A stretch of DNA of 64,000 nucleotides from Hysterangium stoloniferum (taxonomy: Eukaryota; Basidiomycota; Agaricomycetes; Hysterangiales; Hysterangiaceae): positions 1-64,000 of the forward strand of contig WHVD01000041.1 of NCBI GenBank assembly GCA_015178975.1, given 5' to 3'. A program made the translations under genes and the position numbers. The notes under the pieces are model-generated. The model was not told the DNA's origin. It saw only the letters and a list, made by a program, of their open reading frames with translations, and ran no database searches. Position 1 is the stretch's first letter. Every line of letters starts with the position of its first letter. Of the stretch, positions 22,001-32,509 are shown piece after piece.

Positions 22001-24304
22001 TCAAAGATAAGGGTGCTGTCGCAACTCAGTATCGAACAAGGTAGGTGTTGCTGCAGGCACCACCGACGCTGCACGAGAAGAAACCTGGGACAACTGGCAT
22101 CACATGAGGAGGTGACAGACCATACTCCACCAGCGGCAGGTGAGAGGTAGTACAACAGTACAGGGAGACTGCATTTATGAACCTACATCGATTTACCAGT
22201 CAGATGCCACCAAAGTGAAATAGTAAAAGAAATAGAAAGGGAGACAGGACGCACTCCATTCGAGGCGGCACTTCCCATGAACGCAACAGCTACATATTCT
22301 TCCTTTTTCAGATGGATTCGCACTGGATCTTGAAAACCATGCCCTGAAACACCTTCATCACATGCACATAACACCACACCCAGGACCCTGCTCATAATCA
22401 CCGCCTGGTCAACTACACCATTGTGAATACACATCAAGCATACTCTTCATCATTGCAACAGTGCGCATGAGATTGATGGACCTGCGGCTGCCAGATTCAG
22501 ACGGCGTGCAGAAGGCTGTTTAGAAGCTTGCACATGCAACGGTCACAATCGCACTTGGTGGGTGTTCTTGATTTTGGTTCTGCAGGATAGTGACAATAAC
22601 CTGTACAGAAAGGCTCAGACTAACTATCCCTTTTTAGTGAATTTGAGGGAGCGGCAGTGGGGGTAAAATTGGATGTAAGTAAATTGCCTATTTTCCATTT
22701 TTACCACTAATGTTTGGTGTAGGGCAAAACTCACTGATGGAGGAGGGTCTGATACTGAAGATAATTTCATATCAGGGGAAATTGAGATGGATGTGGCTTC
22801 GGATTAGGGACTCGAATTTGAGGGAGCAGCGATGGGGGTGGAATTGAATGCAGTGACTCAATGGTTTTTGGTGATTGGCGAGCATAAAAATATTTCATAT
22901 TGTAGCATTAGGTACATTACTAGTGGCACTAATGTGTAATAATATCAAATAAACATTTTTTGAATCACAATTTTATTTGAAAATTTCTAATTTATTTATC
23001 TAAATGAATATTTATTAAACATATTATAGACACAGCTAGAGCAACTAGAGTAGTGAGAGCAGTGAGAGCCAGTGAGAGAAAAGAGATGTTGTGAGCGTTT
23101 ACCGTCTCTATAGTGCTCTGAGAGCATTTGAAACCGGGCGATGTTCTCTGAATACTCCGATGCCGCTGGAGCCGCCCCGAGGCTCCAGAGCACATACTCA
23201 TTTTACTGATGAACCACGCACGGAAAAAGATAACTCTTGGCCCACACAATGCAATGAATCGGCTGGGACGGCGTCGAGCGAATCGTGCAGACAGGGAACG
23301 TTTTCGGAGTGGGTTTCGGGAGACAGTCGAAGCATTCCGTTTGGTCCTGTTTTGTAAAAGCAAAAAAGAAAAAAAAAGGCGATTAAAGACCAGAGTAACA
23401 AACACGATGAGAGAGAGACCCAGGGACGGCAAGGAGATGAGCAGCCCGACACGAACCTTGACAATAGGCTGCACCTGTCCGAAATACCCCGCGGTGCCGC
23501 TTTCTACGAGGGGGACGTTGGCGGCCATACACAATTTGTTCACGTGGCTGTCCAATATGAGAGGCCGCAAGAAGGGAAGAATCGAGATATCAGACCGACC
23601 ATAACACAACCACCACCATCAGAAATAAGAAAAGAAAAATGCAAAAAAAAGGGGGCCCCGGGAAAGGTCCAAAGGCCATAATGAAACGGCGTGGAGAAGG
23701 AAGAAAGGGATGACTCGGAAGAGGAAAACGCGCACACACCGTCTCGCATCCAGATTATCCAATGTGTTCAGAACGATATCGAACGTCTTGAACCACGCGA
23801 CATCGAACCGCGCCTCCTTGATGTTCGCATGGATGGGCTCGATGTGTACGCGCGGGTTGAAAGGAGCAGCTGTGCGCGCTGCGACCTAAACGAAGGCAAA
23901 GGCAGGGCAAATATAGCATGCAACACGCAGCCGTAGCCCATCATGGAATAAAGCAAGAAACAAGAAGGGTGGTCATAGTGGTTGACATGAGCGAACAGCC
24001 GACGGAGAAGAAGAAGACGTACGAGGCTTTTAGGCTGCTTCACGTCCTTCTTGCGAAAGAGAAACTGTCTGTTCAGATTGGAGAGGTCGATCGTGTCGAG
24101 GTCGAGGAGGGTTATGTGCCGGAAGCCTGTGAGGACGATGTTCTTTACTGGGATACGGATATAGACACGGATATATGGATATGGGGGAGAAGGGAGTGTG
24201 TAGATTGTCGTTAGTATTGTGCTTGGGGGGTGGGAGAAGCCAAAGAAGGACTCCACTCACACAATTCACATCCAATCCCTCCGCTCCCCACAATAAGAAT
24301 GCGA
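19062..24304 (-). pseudogene. UBA2: UBA2, SUMO-activating enzyme catalytic subunit, 5'-truncated by an LTR
   Basis: The E1 subunit that, with SAE1/Aos1, adenylates SUMO and carries it on a cysteine in the nucleus. Exons (minus, approximate): 24261-24304, 24023-24147, 23740-23885, 23457-23547, 23222-23346, 21035-21102, 20842-20969, about 20485-20740, about 20197-20366, 19472-20105, 19062-19347. Seen: ATP-binding [40 protein letters not shown]; zinc pair TECFDC; catalytic Cys in [11 protein letters not shown] (codon 23287-23289); LFGED; MAGNIIPAIATTNAIIAGLI; second zinc pair CGVC; ubiquitin-fold region; basic tail and a VVIIEDD/VIVIDD SUMO-interacting-type end. Introns have GT-AG ends and a CTAAC branch site in intron 1. 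The start codon and first residues are missing, replaced by Gypsy LTR DNA at about 24305; otherwise the frame looks intact. Exon 8/9 borders are uncertain. Confidence 0.9.
21208..23211. mobile_element. Candidate terminal-inverted-repeat DNA transposon in UBA2 intron 5
   Basis: The two ends read CATCAGTAAAGTGGTTTAG (21208 on +) and CATCAGTAAAATGAGTATG (23211 on -), 14 of 19 matching with the first ten identical, each followed by a CTGGAGC word. The body holds three 28-bp-like direct repeats with AGGCTCTGAGAG (21330-21390), a 12-bp palindromic stem (21492-21529) and no convincing transposase. The intron is ~2.1 kb while all others are 50-160 bp, supporting insertion. The CAG-type ends recall hAT elements, but I found no 8-bp duplication, so the class is tentative. 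Confidence 0.5.
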
Positions 24305-24305
24305 A

Positions 24306-25109
24306 TGACTCCGGGCACTAACTTATACACACCCATGCCCTATACGCACCCATTATCAGTTTACCGGAATTCCTGCTGGACTCTGTACATCAGACTTGTC
24401 TACATTCATCTTCGTTACATTGTGTTTCAGTCACTGGAAAACCCACTGGACTCTGTCTCTGTCTATATCCGACCTCATCCTGTGTGTCAGTCACTGGACC
24501 CCACTCGTAAAACCCATCACCTCTCTAACAGAGCCCTGTTCCCATTTTAGTCAAATGACCTGTTGCGATTCAGACTCCACTCCCACTCCGTTTCCCATTA
24601 TGGTTTATGATTTGTCACAATTCAGACTCCACTCCATTCCATCCTGTTCCTAACACCAAATTGGTGTTTACTATTCCCGTTTTTTGTTTACTATTCCCGT
24701 TTTATGTTTTGCTCATTTCATTTCATCATTACTGGATTCGGTATGACATTCACTCCACGGTCTATTTAAACTGGCAGATGTTGTACGTACAATCCAGTCA
24801 GAAAATCGGCTTAGATTCCCCCCAGTAATCTAATACATTTTCCGCTCTAAACTCCTACTTGAATTACACCGCTGGGAGCCCATGGGCTCTGGCACATCTA
24901 TCTCTCTCACCTATCTTGACTCACAACCCATGACCTCCGACCTACGACCCCTCGACCCACGACCCCCACCTGGACTCCCCGGGATTCCTGTCCACCCGTC
25001 TGAAATTGGACAGCACGATCTAGCGAGGGTGCAGCCTATAAGCTGAAGCCAAGTCCTAACAGATATTCCATGGGTTTCTCTGGAGACCCGCCCTGTCCAT
25101 ATCCTAACA
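24306..25109 (+). repeat. 5' LTR of element A (5'-truncated by ~24 bp)
   Basis: Aligns with the LTRs at 40148-42551 and 56063-56811 from GACTCCGGGCAC onward; the family starts TGTTACRACYGGAAATCCC, which is missing here. Ends TATCCTAACA. Contains a TATA-like TATTTAAA at 24763-24770. Confidence 0.88.
24763..24806 (+). promoter_or_regulatory. LTR promoter TATA box and self-primer of element A
   Basis: TATTTAAA at 24763-24770 is followed 33 nt later by AGTCAGAAAAT (24796-24806), which would be at or near the mRNA 5' end. That 11-mer is the exact reverse complement of ATTTTCTGACT at 25112-25122, two bases after the LTR. Confidence 0.75.
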
Positions 25110-25111
25110 GT

Positions 25112-25122
25112 ATTTTCTGACT
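25112..25122 (+). promoter_or_regulatory. Self-priming primer-binding site of element A
   Basis: ATTTTCTGACT begins two bases (GT) after the LTR end. It matches no tRNA 3' end pattern (no TGG) but is fully complementary to the inferred transcript start in the LTR. Tf1 of fission yeast uses the first 11 nt of its own mRNA in this way. Confidence 0.75.
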
Positions 25123-25145
25123 AAGACTCACAGATTGTTTTCAAT

Positions 25146-26898
25146 ATGCCACCAAGAAAGAAAGTGAACACACAGGCATCATTACCTGGACTGTCGACTC
25201 TTCATTCCCTGTTAACTTTGTATACCAGTCAGACGCTTGCGAACCAGTCGGAACCCATGAAAGAAGCCCATATCGAAGAAGTCCTGGGAAACCAGGATGA
25301 ATCCGAGCATGAGGATGAATCCGAGCATGAGGATGAATCCGAGCATGAGGATGAATCCGAGCATGAGGATGAATCCGAGCATGAGGATGAATCCGAGCAT
25401 GAGGATGAATCCGAGCATGAGGATGAATCCGAGCATGAGGATGAATCCGAGCATGAGGATGAATCCGAGCATGAGGATGAATCCGAGCATGAGGATGAAT
25501 CCGAGCATGAGGATGAATCCGAGCATGAGGATGAATCCGAGCATGAGGATGAATCCGAGCATGAGGATGAATCCGAGCATGAGGATGAATCCGAGCATGA
25601 GGATGAATCCGAGCATGAGGATGAATCCGAGCATGAGGATGAATCCGAGCATGAGGATGAATCCGAGCATGAGGATGAATCCGAGCATGAGGATGAATCC
25701 GAGCATGAGGATGAATCCGAGCATGAGGATGAATCCGAGCATGAGGATGAATCCGAGCATGAGGATGAATCCGAGCATGAGGATGAATCCGAGCATGAGG
25801 ACAAATCCTTGGCCCCTGACAAGGGCAAAGGTGTCGAAAATCCTCCGTCTATCAAATGACCACATTTGGGGGACCCTACTTCTGAATTTTTAGCAGGTAC
25901 TATAGATAAATTTATGATGCACCTGCTCGAAGAATGAAAGAAAAAGGAACAAGAACCTCCATGGTCAAAAATCAATGCTCTGGAACCCTTCACGGGTTCC
26001 AACCCAAACAACTACTTTCCTCATGCAATGTTGCTTCAATTTCCGCGATCGATCCACTGCATTCTCCACGGACTCCCGAAAAGTCAACTATGCACTTTCA
26101 TACTTGTTGGGATTCACGTTGAAATGGTTCGAACCGGCTTTTAGTGGAATTTCCAAGGAAGAGCCGCTTTGGCTCGAAGATTGGGATGCTTTTGTTGAGG
26201 AGCTTGAAACCAACTTTGGCCCATATGCCCCGACAGGAGAAGCCGAGAATAGCCTCACAAATCTTCATATGAAGGACACACAGTGTATTATGGACTACAT
26301 TGTCCAATTCAATAATCTTGCAGCTTGTTGTCAGTGGGGCAATCCCACTCTCTGCCACCAATTTTATGCCGGTCTGCCGTCCCACCTTAAAGACAAAGTC
26401 TCAAAAGGAGAAGATGGCAAGCCAAAAACCTTGTCCCATATGCGCCTAAAAGCTCAGAATGTGGATGCACGTTATTGGGAATGTGATGCAGAAGTTGCCT
26501 GCAAGACCTCCATGGACAAAGTGAACAAGTCCATGGCCAATAAAAACAACAACAATAACTCGTCAACCAGCAACCAAAACTCCATGCAATCCAACAGGAA
26601 GAATGATAAAAAGTCTTCAAACAACAACAACAACAAGGACAATAACAAAGGTCAACAGTCCGGCAAGCAAGCCAGAAAACCCAACCTCTCAGGCAAACTC
26701 AGACCCGATGGCAAATTGACCCCACAGGAAAGACAACGTCACATGGACAATAACCTCTGTCTCTTGTGCGGGAAACCCAGTCATCGAGTCCTGGAATGTC
26801 TGCTGGCAAAAGTAAACTCTGCAAAGGGTCGAACAGCCAAGACCTCCACGGAAACCCCGTTGAAGGACAAACTGGCTTCTGACTCGAAAAAAGAGTAA
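25146..26898 (+). pseudogene. Gag of element A (N-terminal repeat tract, capsid, zinc knuckle; broken)
   Basis: ATG at 25146 opens MPPRKKV, followed by about 28 tandem DESEHE units and a stop at 25857-25859. The frame continues past it for a short conserved stretch (FLAGTIDKF), and the capsid region resumes in another frame at about 26020 with YLLG..LKWFEPAFSG, WDAFVEELETNFGP and IVQFNNLAA. A long Asn/Ser/Lys-rich linker precedes a zinc knuckle CLLCGKPSHRVLEC and a stop at 26898. Gag forms the particle and binds element RNA. Element A2 (56830-58080) keeps the same design with only two or three repeats. Confidence 0.85.
25296..25801 (+). repeat. 18-bp minisatellite in Gag (about 28 copies of DESEHE)
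   Basis: GATGAATCCGAGCATGAG repeats with almost no variation, ending in a variant unit (GACAAATCC). The uniformity indicates recent expansion. Element A2 has only two or three units at the same place (57000-57025). Confidence 0.95.
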
Positions 26899-27014
26899 GT
26901 AACCCTGCAGACTCCGCACGGGTTGGGGGTTGCATTGCCTCTCCGTGCATTCAAGAGTTTACTCATCTCAACACATCCACTCTTTCACATTCTGATTCAT
27001 TTTTCATTAAACTT

Positions 27015-27870
27015 ATGTCTAATATGATTCCAAAGTTTGTTTTTTCAGCTCTTATAGATTCTGGCTCGACTCATTGTTTTTTAGATACAAGATTCATGCA
27101 AAAGAATTCTTTGTCAACTTATCTGATAAATCCTGTTGGTCTCTGCCTCTTCAATGGCACAAGTAATTCGGTTGTTACCCAAGCTTGTGATTTATCCATC
27201 TGTTTCCTGTGTGGAACATCTCAATTGGTCACTTTCTATGTGACCCAGTTAGACTCAAGTTGCTTGGTGGTCCTTGGACACAACTGGCTTACCCGCTACA
27301 ATCCATTGATTGACTGGATAGCTAACAGTATAACATTCTGGACCCCCATGGCAGCCAAGGAAACTGCACCTGACCTGGCACCCATGGCCTTCCTGGCACC
27401 TGCAGTCTCGAGGACTCCTGTGATCCCTACGGCACCCATGGCTTCCCCGGAACCCACAGCACCTCCGTCTATTTCTCTGATTAATGCTGCAGCTTTTATT
27501 AGGGCTTCAAAAATGGATGGGTCCCAGGTGTTCACTATCAACTTAAAAATTGATGAAGCAACTGGATGTTTTTCAACCCCGGTATCTGAATCTGAGCAAG
27601 CCGCTGACCTAGAAGGCATCCCGGAGAAATATCATGACTTCGCAGATGTTTTTAGCAAGTGAAAAGCTGACCGGCTTCCGCCCCACAGAGAATATGACTT
27701 AAAAATCGATCTCGAAGACGGTGCCCAGCCACCCCTAGGACATATTTACCCGCTCTCGTCCATGGAACTGTCCGCAATCTGTGATTTCCTGGATGAACAT
27801 TTGTCCATAGGTTTTATCAGACCCTCAAAGTCCCCTTTTGGAGCACCTGTTCTGTTTGTCAGAAAAACGG
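27015..27870 (+). pseudogene. Protease and start of reverse transcriptase of element A
   Basis: The retropepsin has ALIDSGSTHCF at the active site and VVLGHNWL near its C-terminus; a Pro/Ala-rich linker follows. A TGA at 27660-27662 breaks the frame just before the RT N-terminus, which continues with [11 protein letters not shown], a shortened version of the usual YPLS approach and [11 protein letters not shown] is then interrupted by solo LTR D. The codon run on both sides of that LTR fits one continuous RT motif (FVRK | KDGSLRLCVDFRGLN) sharing a 5-bp duplication. Confidence 0.87.
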
Positions 27871-29169
27871 TGTTAAGAGCAGAAACTGATGGATGTCGGC
27901 TGGCCGACAGGGACCAAACAGAAGGACTTGGCTTCAGCTTATGTGCTGCACCCTCACAAGTTACCGTCGGGTGTCCTTAAATTTTGAGTGGGCGAAAACT
28001 AGTCCTTTCAAGTAAACCTCTCGGTAAACCACTGATCGGAAACCGAAGGACAAGTTGAGGGTTGGGCTGAGGGGTTGGAGACTGAGAGTCGGAAATTGAG
28101 AGTTGGAAACTGAGAGTCAGAGACTGAGAGTCGGAGACTGAGAGAATCGGAGACTGAGAGAGTCGGAGACTGAGAGAGTCGGAGACTGAGAGAGTCGGAG
28201 ACTGAGAGAGTCGGAGACTGAGAGAGTCGGAGACTGAGAGAGTCGGAGACTGAGAGAGTCGGAGACTGAGAGAGTCGGAGACTGAGAGAGTCGGAGACTG
28301 AGAGAGTCTGAGACTGAGAGAGTCTGAGACTGAGAGAGTCTGAGACTGAGAGAGTCTGAGACTGAGAGAGTCGGAGACTGAGAGAGTCGGAGACTGAGAG
28401 AGTCGGAGACTGAGAGAGTCGGAGACTGAGAGAGTTGGAGACTGAGAGAGTCTGAGACTGAGAGAGTCGGAGACTGAGACAGTTGGAGACTGAGACAGTT
28501 GGAGACTGAGACAGTTGGAGACTGAGACAGTTGGAGACTGAGACAGTTGGAGACTGAGACAGTTGGAGACTGAGACAGTCAGAGACTGAGAGTTGGAGAT
28601 TAGAGGTTGAAGTTGTAAATGTAGGTTGAATCGTAAATTGGACGGAGTCGGAATGTGGTGGTCGTGGATAGATAATGGAGTTGGAAATTAGAGGGTATCT
28701 AAGTTGATCTAAGTTGATATTCTGATTGTCTAGTAGTTACATTACAGCGGGTTTATATACGAGTTATCAGCATCTAGAAACTACTAACTGAGGGAAGAGT
28801 GGAAACACTATTTGACAAATAGACTTGACTAGAAACTGGAAAGTTACGATAAGATCGGAAGCCGAGATTTAGCCGAGAGTGGGATTACAAGAAAAGGGAA
28901 TAGTCCACGGGCTACAAGTATATATGGGCATATGTGAAACATAGAGTAAAGTGGATCATCATAATGAAAAGGGACGTATCAAAGCATAACCAGATGGTAT
29001 GAGTATATTTTGACAGGGGCGTAAATGGGGTTTGATCGCCGTGAAGGTATATGTCAGTGTTCCGAAGGTTGCCGAAATAATGACTTGATCAATAACTTGG
29101 AACATCAATAGATTGTAGTATTCTCGGGGACTGTCGGGTTGCAACATGGGTTACGACACGGTCATAACA
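27871..29169. repeat. Solo LTR of family D inside the RT of element A
   Basis: Starts TGTTAAGAGC and ends GGTCATAACA; matches 61849-62602 at both ends and in the non-repetitive body. Flanks AACGG (27866-27870) and AAAGG (29170-29174) are a 5-bp duplication with one mismatch, and the RT reading frame supports AAAGG as the original. Its length (1299 bp) exceeds the other copy (754 bp) mostly because of an internal minisatellite. Confidence 0.9.
28080..28590. repeat. 16-bp minisatellite within solo LTR D
   Basis: GAGAGAGTCGGAGACT-type units, about 30 copies, with sub-blocks carrying TCTGAG, CAGTTG and other variants, so the array grew in stages. The other D LTR (61849-62602) lacks the array. 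Confidence 0.92.
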
Positions 29170-30958
29170 AAAGGATGGATCCCTTAGACTATGTGTTGAT
29201 TTTAGAGGACTCAATGCTGTCACCAAAAAGGATAAGTATCCACTCCCACTTATATCTGATCTGCTCGATGCTCCGTGGAATGCCCAGATTTACACCAAAA
29301 TAGATCTCAAACATGCCTATCACTTGGTCCATATCGCTGCAGGTGACGAATGGAAAACCACTTTTAAAACCCATTATGGGGCCTTTGAGTGGTTGGTGAT
29401 GCCCTTTGGACTCACCAATGCTCTGTCTGTTTTTCAGCATTTTATCAATGTCATTTTCTCTGACATGCTCAATGTATGCATTATTGTTTACTTGGATGAC
29501 ATTCTTATCTATTCCGAGAATCCCATGGAACATGACAAACAAGTCTGTGAAGTTCTCTGGAGACTCAGAGAACATGGTTTATTCACGAATGGTAAAAAAT
29601 GTACTTTTGACACAGACTCCATGGAATACCTGGGTTTCATCATGGGACCCGACGGACTCCGCATGGATGAAACTAAAGTACAAGTCATCAAAGATTGGCC
29701 TGAACCCCAAAAAGTTAAAGATATACAATCCTTCCTCGGCTTTGCCAATTTTTACAGACGGTTTATCCATGGATATTCCAACATCACGGTTCCCCTTACC
29801 CATCTTACACATAAGGATACTCTGTGGAATTTTAACGATAAGTGTCAAAAAGCTTTCAATCTTTTAAAAAATTCTTTTTCTTCAGCTCCTATTCTGTCAC
29901 ATTGGAAACCAGACTTCCTGCTCATTGTCAAAATGGATGCCTTGGACTATGCACTTGGAGCCATTCTGTCTATCTAGGACTCCGATGGAGAAGTCCACCC
30001 TGTGGCTTTTCTGTCCCAGACTTTTACCGGAGCAGAGCTCAACTACAATGTTCATGATAAGGAACTCCTGGCAATCTTTTCAGCTTTCAAAGCATGGTGA
30101 CACTATTTGGAAGGCTCAGGAACTCCTATTGACGTTGTAACAGATCACAAAAACCTGGAATACTTTTCTACCACAAAACTTTTGATCTGCCGGCAGGCCA
30201 GCTGGTCTGAATATCTATGTGCTTTCAACATGATTATCCGTTTTCGACCTGGCCATCTCAGCAGCAAACCCAATGCTTTAACTAGACGGTGGGACGTCTA
30301 TCCTAAAGAGGGGAGCAACGACTATGCCGTGGTAAACCCGCACAACCTGAAACCTATTTTCACGAATCAACAACTTACCACATCAGTCCGCACAACTTTC
30401 CTCATCAATCCCATTGTCCATAGAATTATCATTATAGATATTGAGAAGTTACATCAAGATATTCTACCAGCAATTCCACTAGACCCAATAACTAAAGCTC
30501 ACCTTGACAATCCTGTGGACCCCGATCAACCCCGGTGGTCTCTTGATCAGCATGGTTTCATTAGACTTGATGATCGAATCTATGTACCGGACTCCAACGG
30601 CCTCTGCCTCAGGATCCTTCAGTACAAACATGATCATCCACTCTCAGGACATTTCAGGTACAACAAAACTCTATCATTAATAAGAAGAGAATACACTTGG
30701 CCTGGACTCCGTGGATTCATTAAGCACTATTGTAAATCTTGTACTACTTGTCCCTGCTCGAAATCTCAGCAACACAAGCCATACAGCCTTTTGAAACAAC
30801 TCCCAGTACCAGAACATCAGTGGAATTCTATCTCTATGGATTTCATTGAACACCTACCGGATTCTGAAGGCTTTTCCTCCATTCTAGTCATTGTTGACAG
30901 ATTCTCAAAACAAGGTATATTCATCCCTATTTATGATACATTACATCTGTGCAGTTAG
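29170..30958 (+). pseudogene. Reverse transcriptase, RNase H and integrase N-terminal part of element A (broken)
   Basis: RT resumes at KDGSLRLCVDFRGLN, then KIDLKHAYH, VMPFGLTNA and the catalytic YLDD in IIVYLDDILIYS, SFLGFANFYRRFI. RNase H follows with MDALDYALGAIL and VTDHKNLEYF. A TAG (after AILSI) and a TGA (after AFKAW) break the frame; the usual residues there are Gln and Arg/Trp, so both look like C-to-T or G-to-A changes. The integrase zinc domain has H..H and C-T-T-C spacing near 30650-30760, then the core with SMDFIEHLP (first catalytic Asp). Confidence 0.88.
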
Positions 30959-31917
30959 CAGAACTTTTCATTATCCACGTATTTTCCAAGCACAGAGTTC
31001 CGTCCCACATGACTTCCAATCGAGGATCAGAGTTCGTATCTCACTTCTTTAGATCCCTCAGGAAATCCTTGGACATGACATTACATTCCACGTCTGGACA
31101 TCACTTGGAAGGTGATGGACAAACCGAACATATCAATGAGACATTGGAACAATATCTCCACGTATATTGCAATTACCAACAGGACAATTGGAAATCCTTG
31201 TTACCACTTGCAGAGTTTGCTTACAACAATGCACCTTCGGCCACTACTGGCATTTCCCTGTTCTTTGCAAATAAAGGATATAATCCAAATATTACAGTAC
31301 ATCCAGAACGAAATCTCACCTCTGCTCGTGCTCAAGAGTTCACTGTGGACCTCCACGAGCTCCACAAGGAACTCCAGACTGCAATAATGTCCACCCAAGA
31401 GCAATACCAACATTCAGCAGACAAACACCGGATCCCACCACCCAACTTCAAGACTGGCAATCATGTTTTTGTCAAAGCTCAATTCTTCCAGACTACCCAT
31501 CCATCAAAAAAGCTTGCTGAAAAATATTTAGGTCCGTTTGAAATTATCAGACAAGTAGGTTCACTCTCTTGGACTCTACAGCTTCTGGATAGCATGCGTG
31601 TGGTACACCCGGTATTTCATGTTTCTATGTTAGAACCTTGTACTGCTAACACTATCCCGGATCACGTGCAATCTCCGCCTCCTCCAGTCATTATTGACGG
31701 AGAACCCGAGTTTGAAATCTCGCAAATTTTAGATTCAAAAATTGACAAGCATCGACGCACTTGTAAACTGCTTTACTTGGTCAAGTGGGTGGGTTACAAG
31801 GGCACCGATGAAGAAACCTCATGGATTTTGGCCATGGAACTCGGTAATGCCACGGAAATCATTACTGACTTTCATACAGCTTACCCACTCAAACCTGGAC
31901 CACTATCGTCTCTCTGA
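30949..31917 (+). pseudogene. Integrase C-terminal part and chromodomain of element A
   Basis: In a different frame from the upstream block (frameshift near 30950). The second catalytic residue reads SNRGSEF, where SDRGSEF is usual: Asp has become Asn, a single G-to-A change that would abolish strand transfer. The Glu follows in GQTEHINETLEQYL. The C-terminus has the GNHVFV beta-barrel region and a chromodomain (FEISQILDSKI, LLYLVKWVGY, ETSWI), which in chromoviruses steers integration to particular chromatin. Ends with TGA at 31917. Confidence 0.88.
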
Positions 31918-31969
31918 CCGCACTCCATGGACCCTGTGTTACGTTTGGACTCATTTTCATTATTCCCTG

Positions 31970-32354
31970 TGTGAGGAGTATGCTTTTACCACAGTTTCAT
32001 TGTGGTAAAACACTCCTTTTATTCTATTCATATTTATCTATCTTTTATATTCTTCGAATATTCCATCATTTCATTAGTTCGAAGCATTGTGTATACTTGT
32101 GGGTGCACTCGGCACCAATTAGAACTCAGACACACTTTTTACCCAAGAACCACCACTCGTAAGACATAAACTAGGTCTACTATGAGCGGTGATCAGGGTA
32201 ACGTGTCAGCTACTACATAGGTAGCAGTATCTGAACTATCTAACACTTCTGGCCTCAAACTGTAACAGTCGAGGCCTCCACTTGAATCATCCTTCCTCCC
32301 ATTCTACTCATTTCTTCATATATAGAACGGTCAGAACTTATACCACTCTTCACA
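31970..32354 (+). repeat. 5' LTR of element B (385 bp)
   Basis: TGTGAGGAGTATGC...CACTCTTCACA. Differs from the 3' copy mainly by lacking one extra pair of ~14-bp TCTCGAATCATCCT units. Contains a TATTCTATTCATATTTATC A/T-rich promoter-like stretch. Confidence 0.93.
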
Positions 32355-32509
32355 GTGGTGATCCGGGCCAGACCATACTTTCCCTATGAAGAAAAACATT
32401 TTATTCAATACGAAATTCTAATTACACAGCTGCGAGGTGTCAACATTCACAACTTCGCAAAACACTGTCTGGAACTTCTCACACGCTGAGCATCGCGAAT
32501 CTGGTTAAA

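Noticed and set aside
21778..22155. 125-codon frame inside the UBA2 intron element
   Set aside because: No recognisable transposase motif; only one copy in the window; likely chance.
21200..23219. 8-bp target-site duplication for the intron transposon
   Set aside because: Neither reading of the ends (CAGTAAA or CATCAGTAAA) leaves matching 8-mers; the hAT label stays tentative.
25212..26011. Large overlapping frames opposite or out of phase with Gag
   Set aside because: Products of the 18-bp minisatellite; only the MPPRKK frame is consistent with Gag order and with A2.
28080..28590. Regular short repeats that could be mistaken for a CRISPR array
   Set aside because: Units are contiguous with no unique spacers and lie within a eukaryotic LTR; it is a minisatellite.
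32356..32375. Self-priming for element B and G1
   Set aside because: No reverse complement of the primer site was found in their LTRs, and the TGG start fits ordinary tRNA priming.
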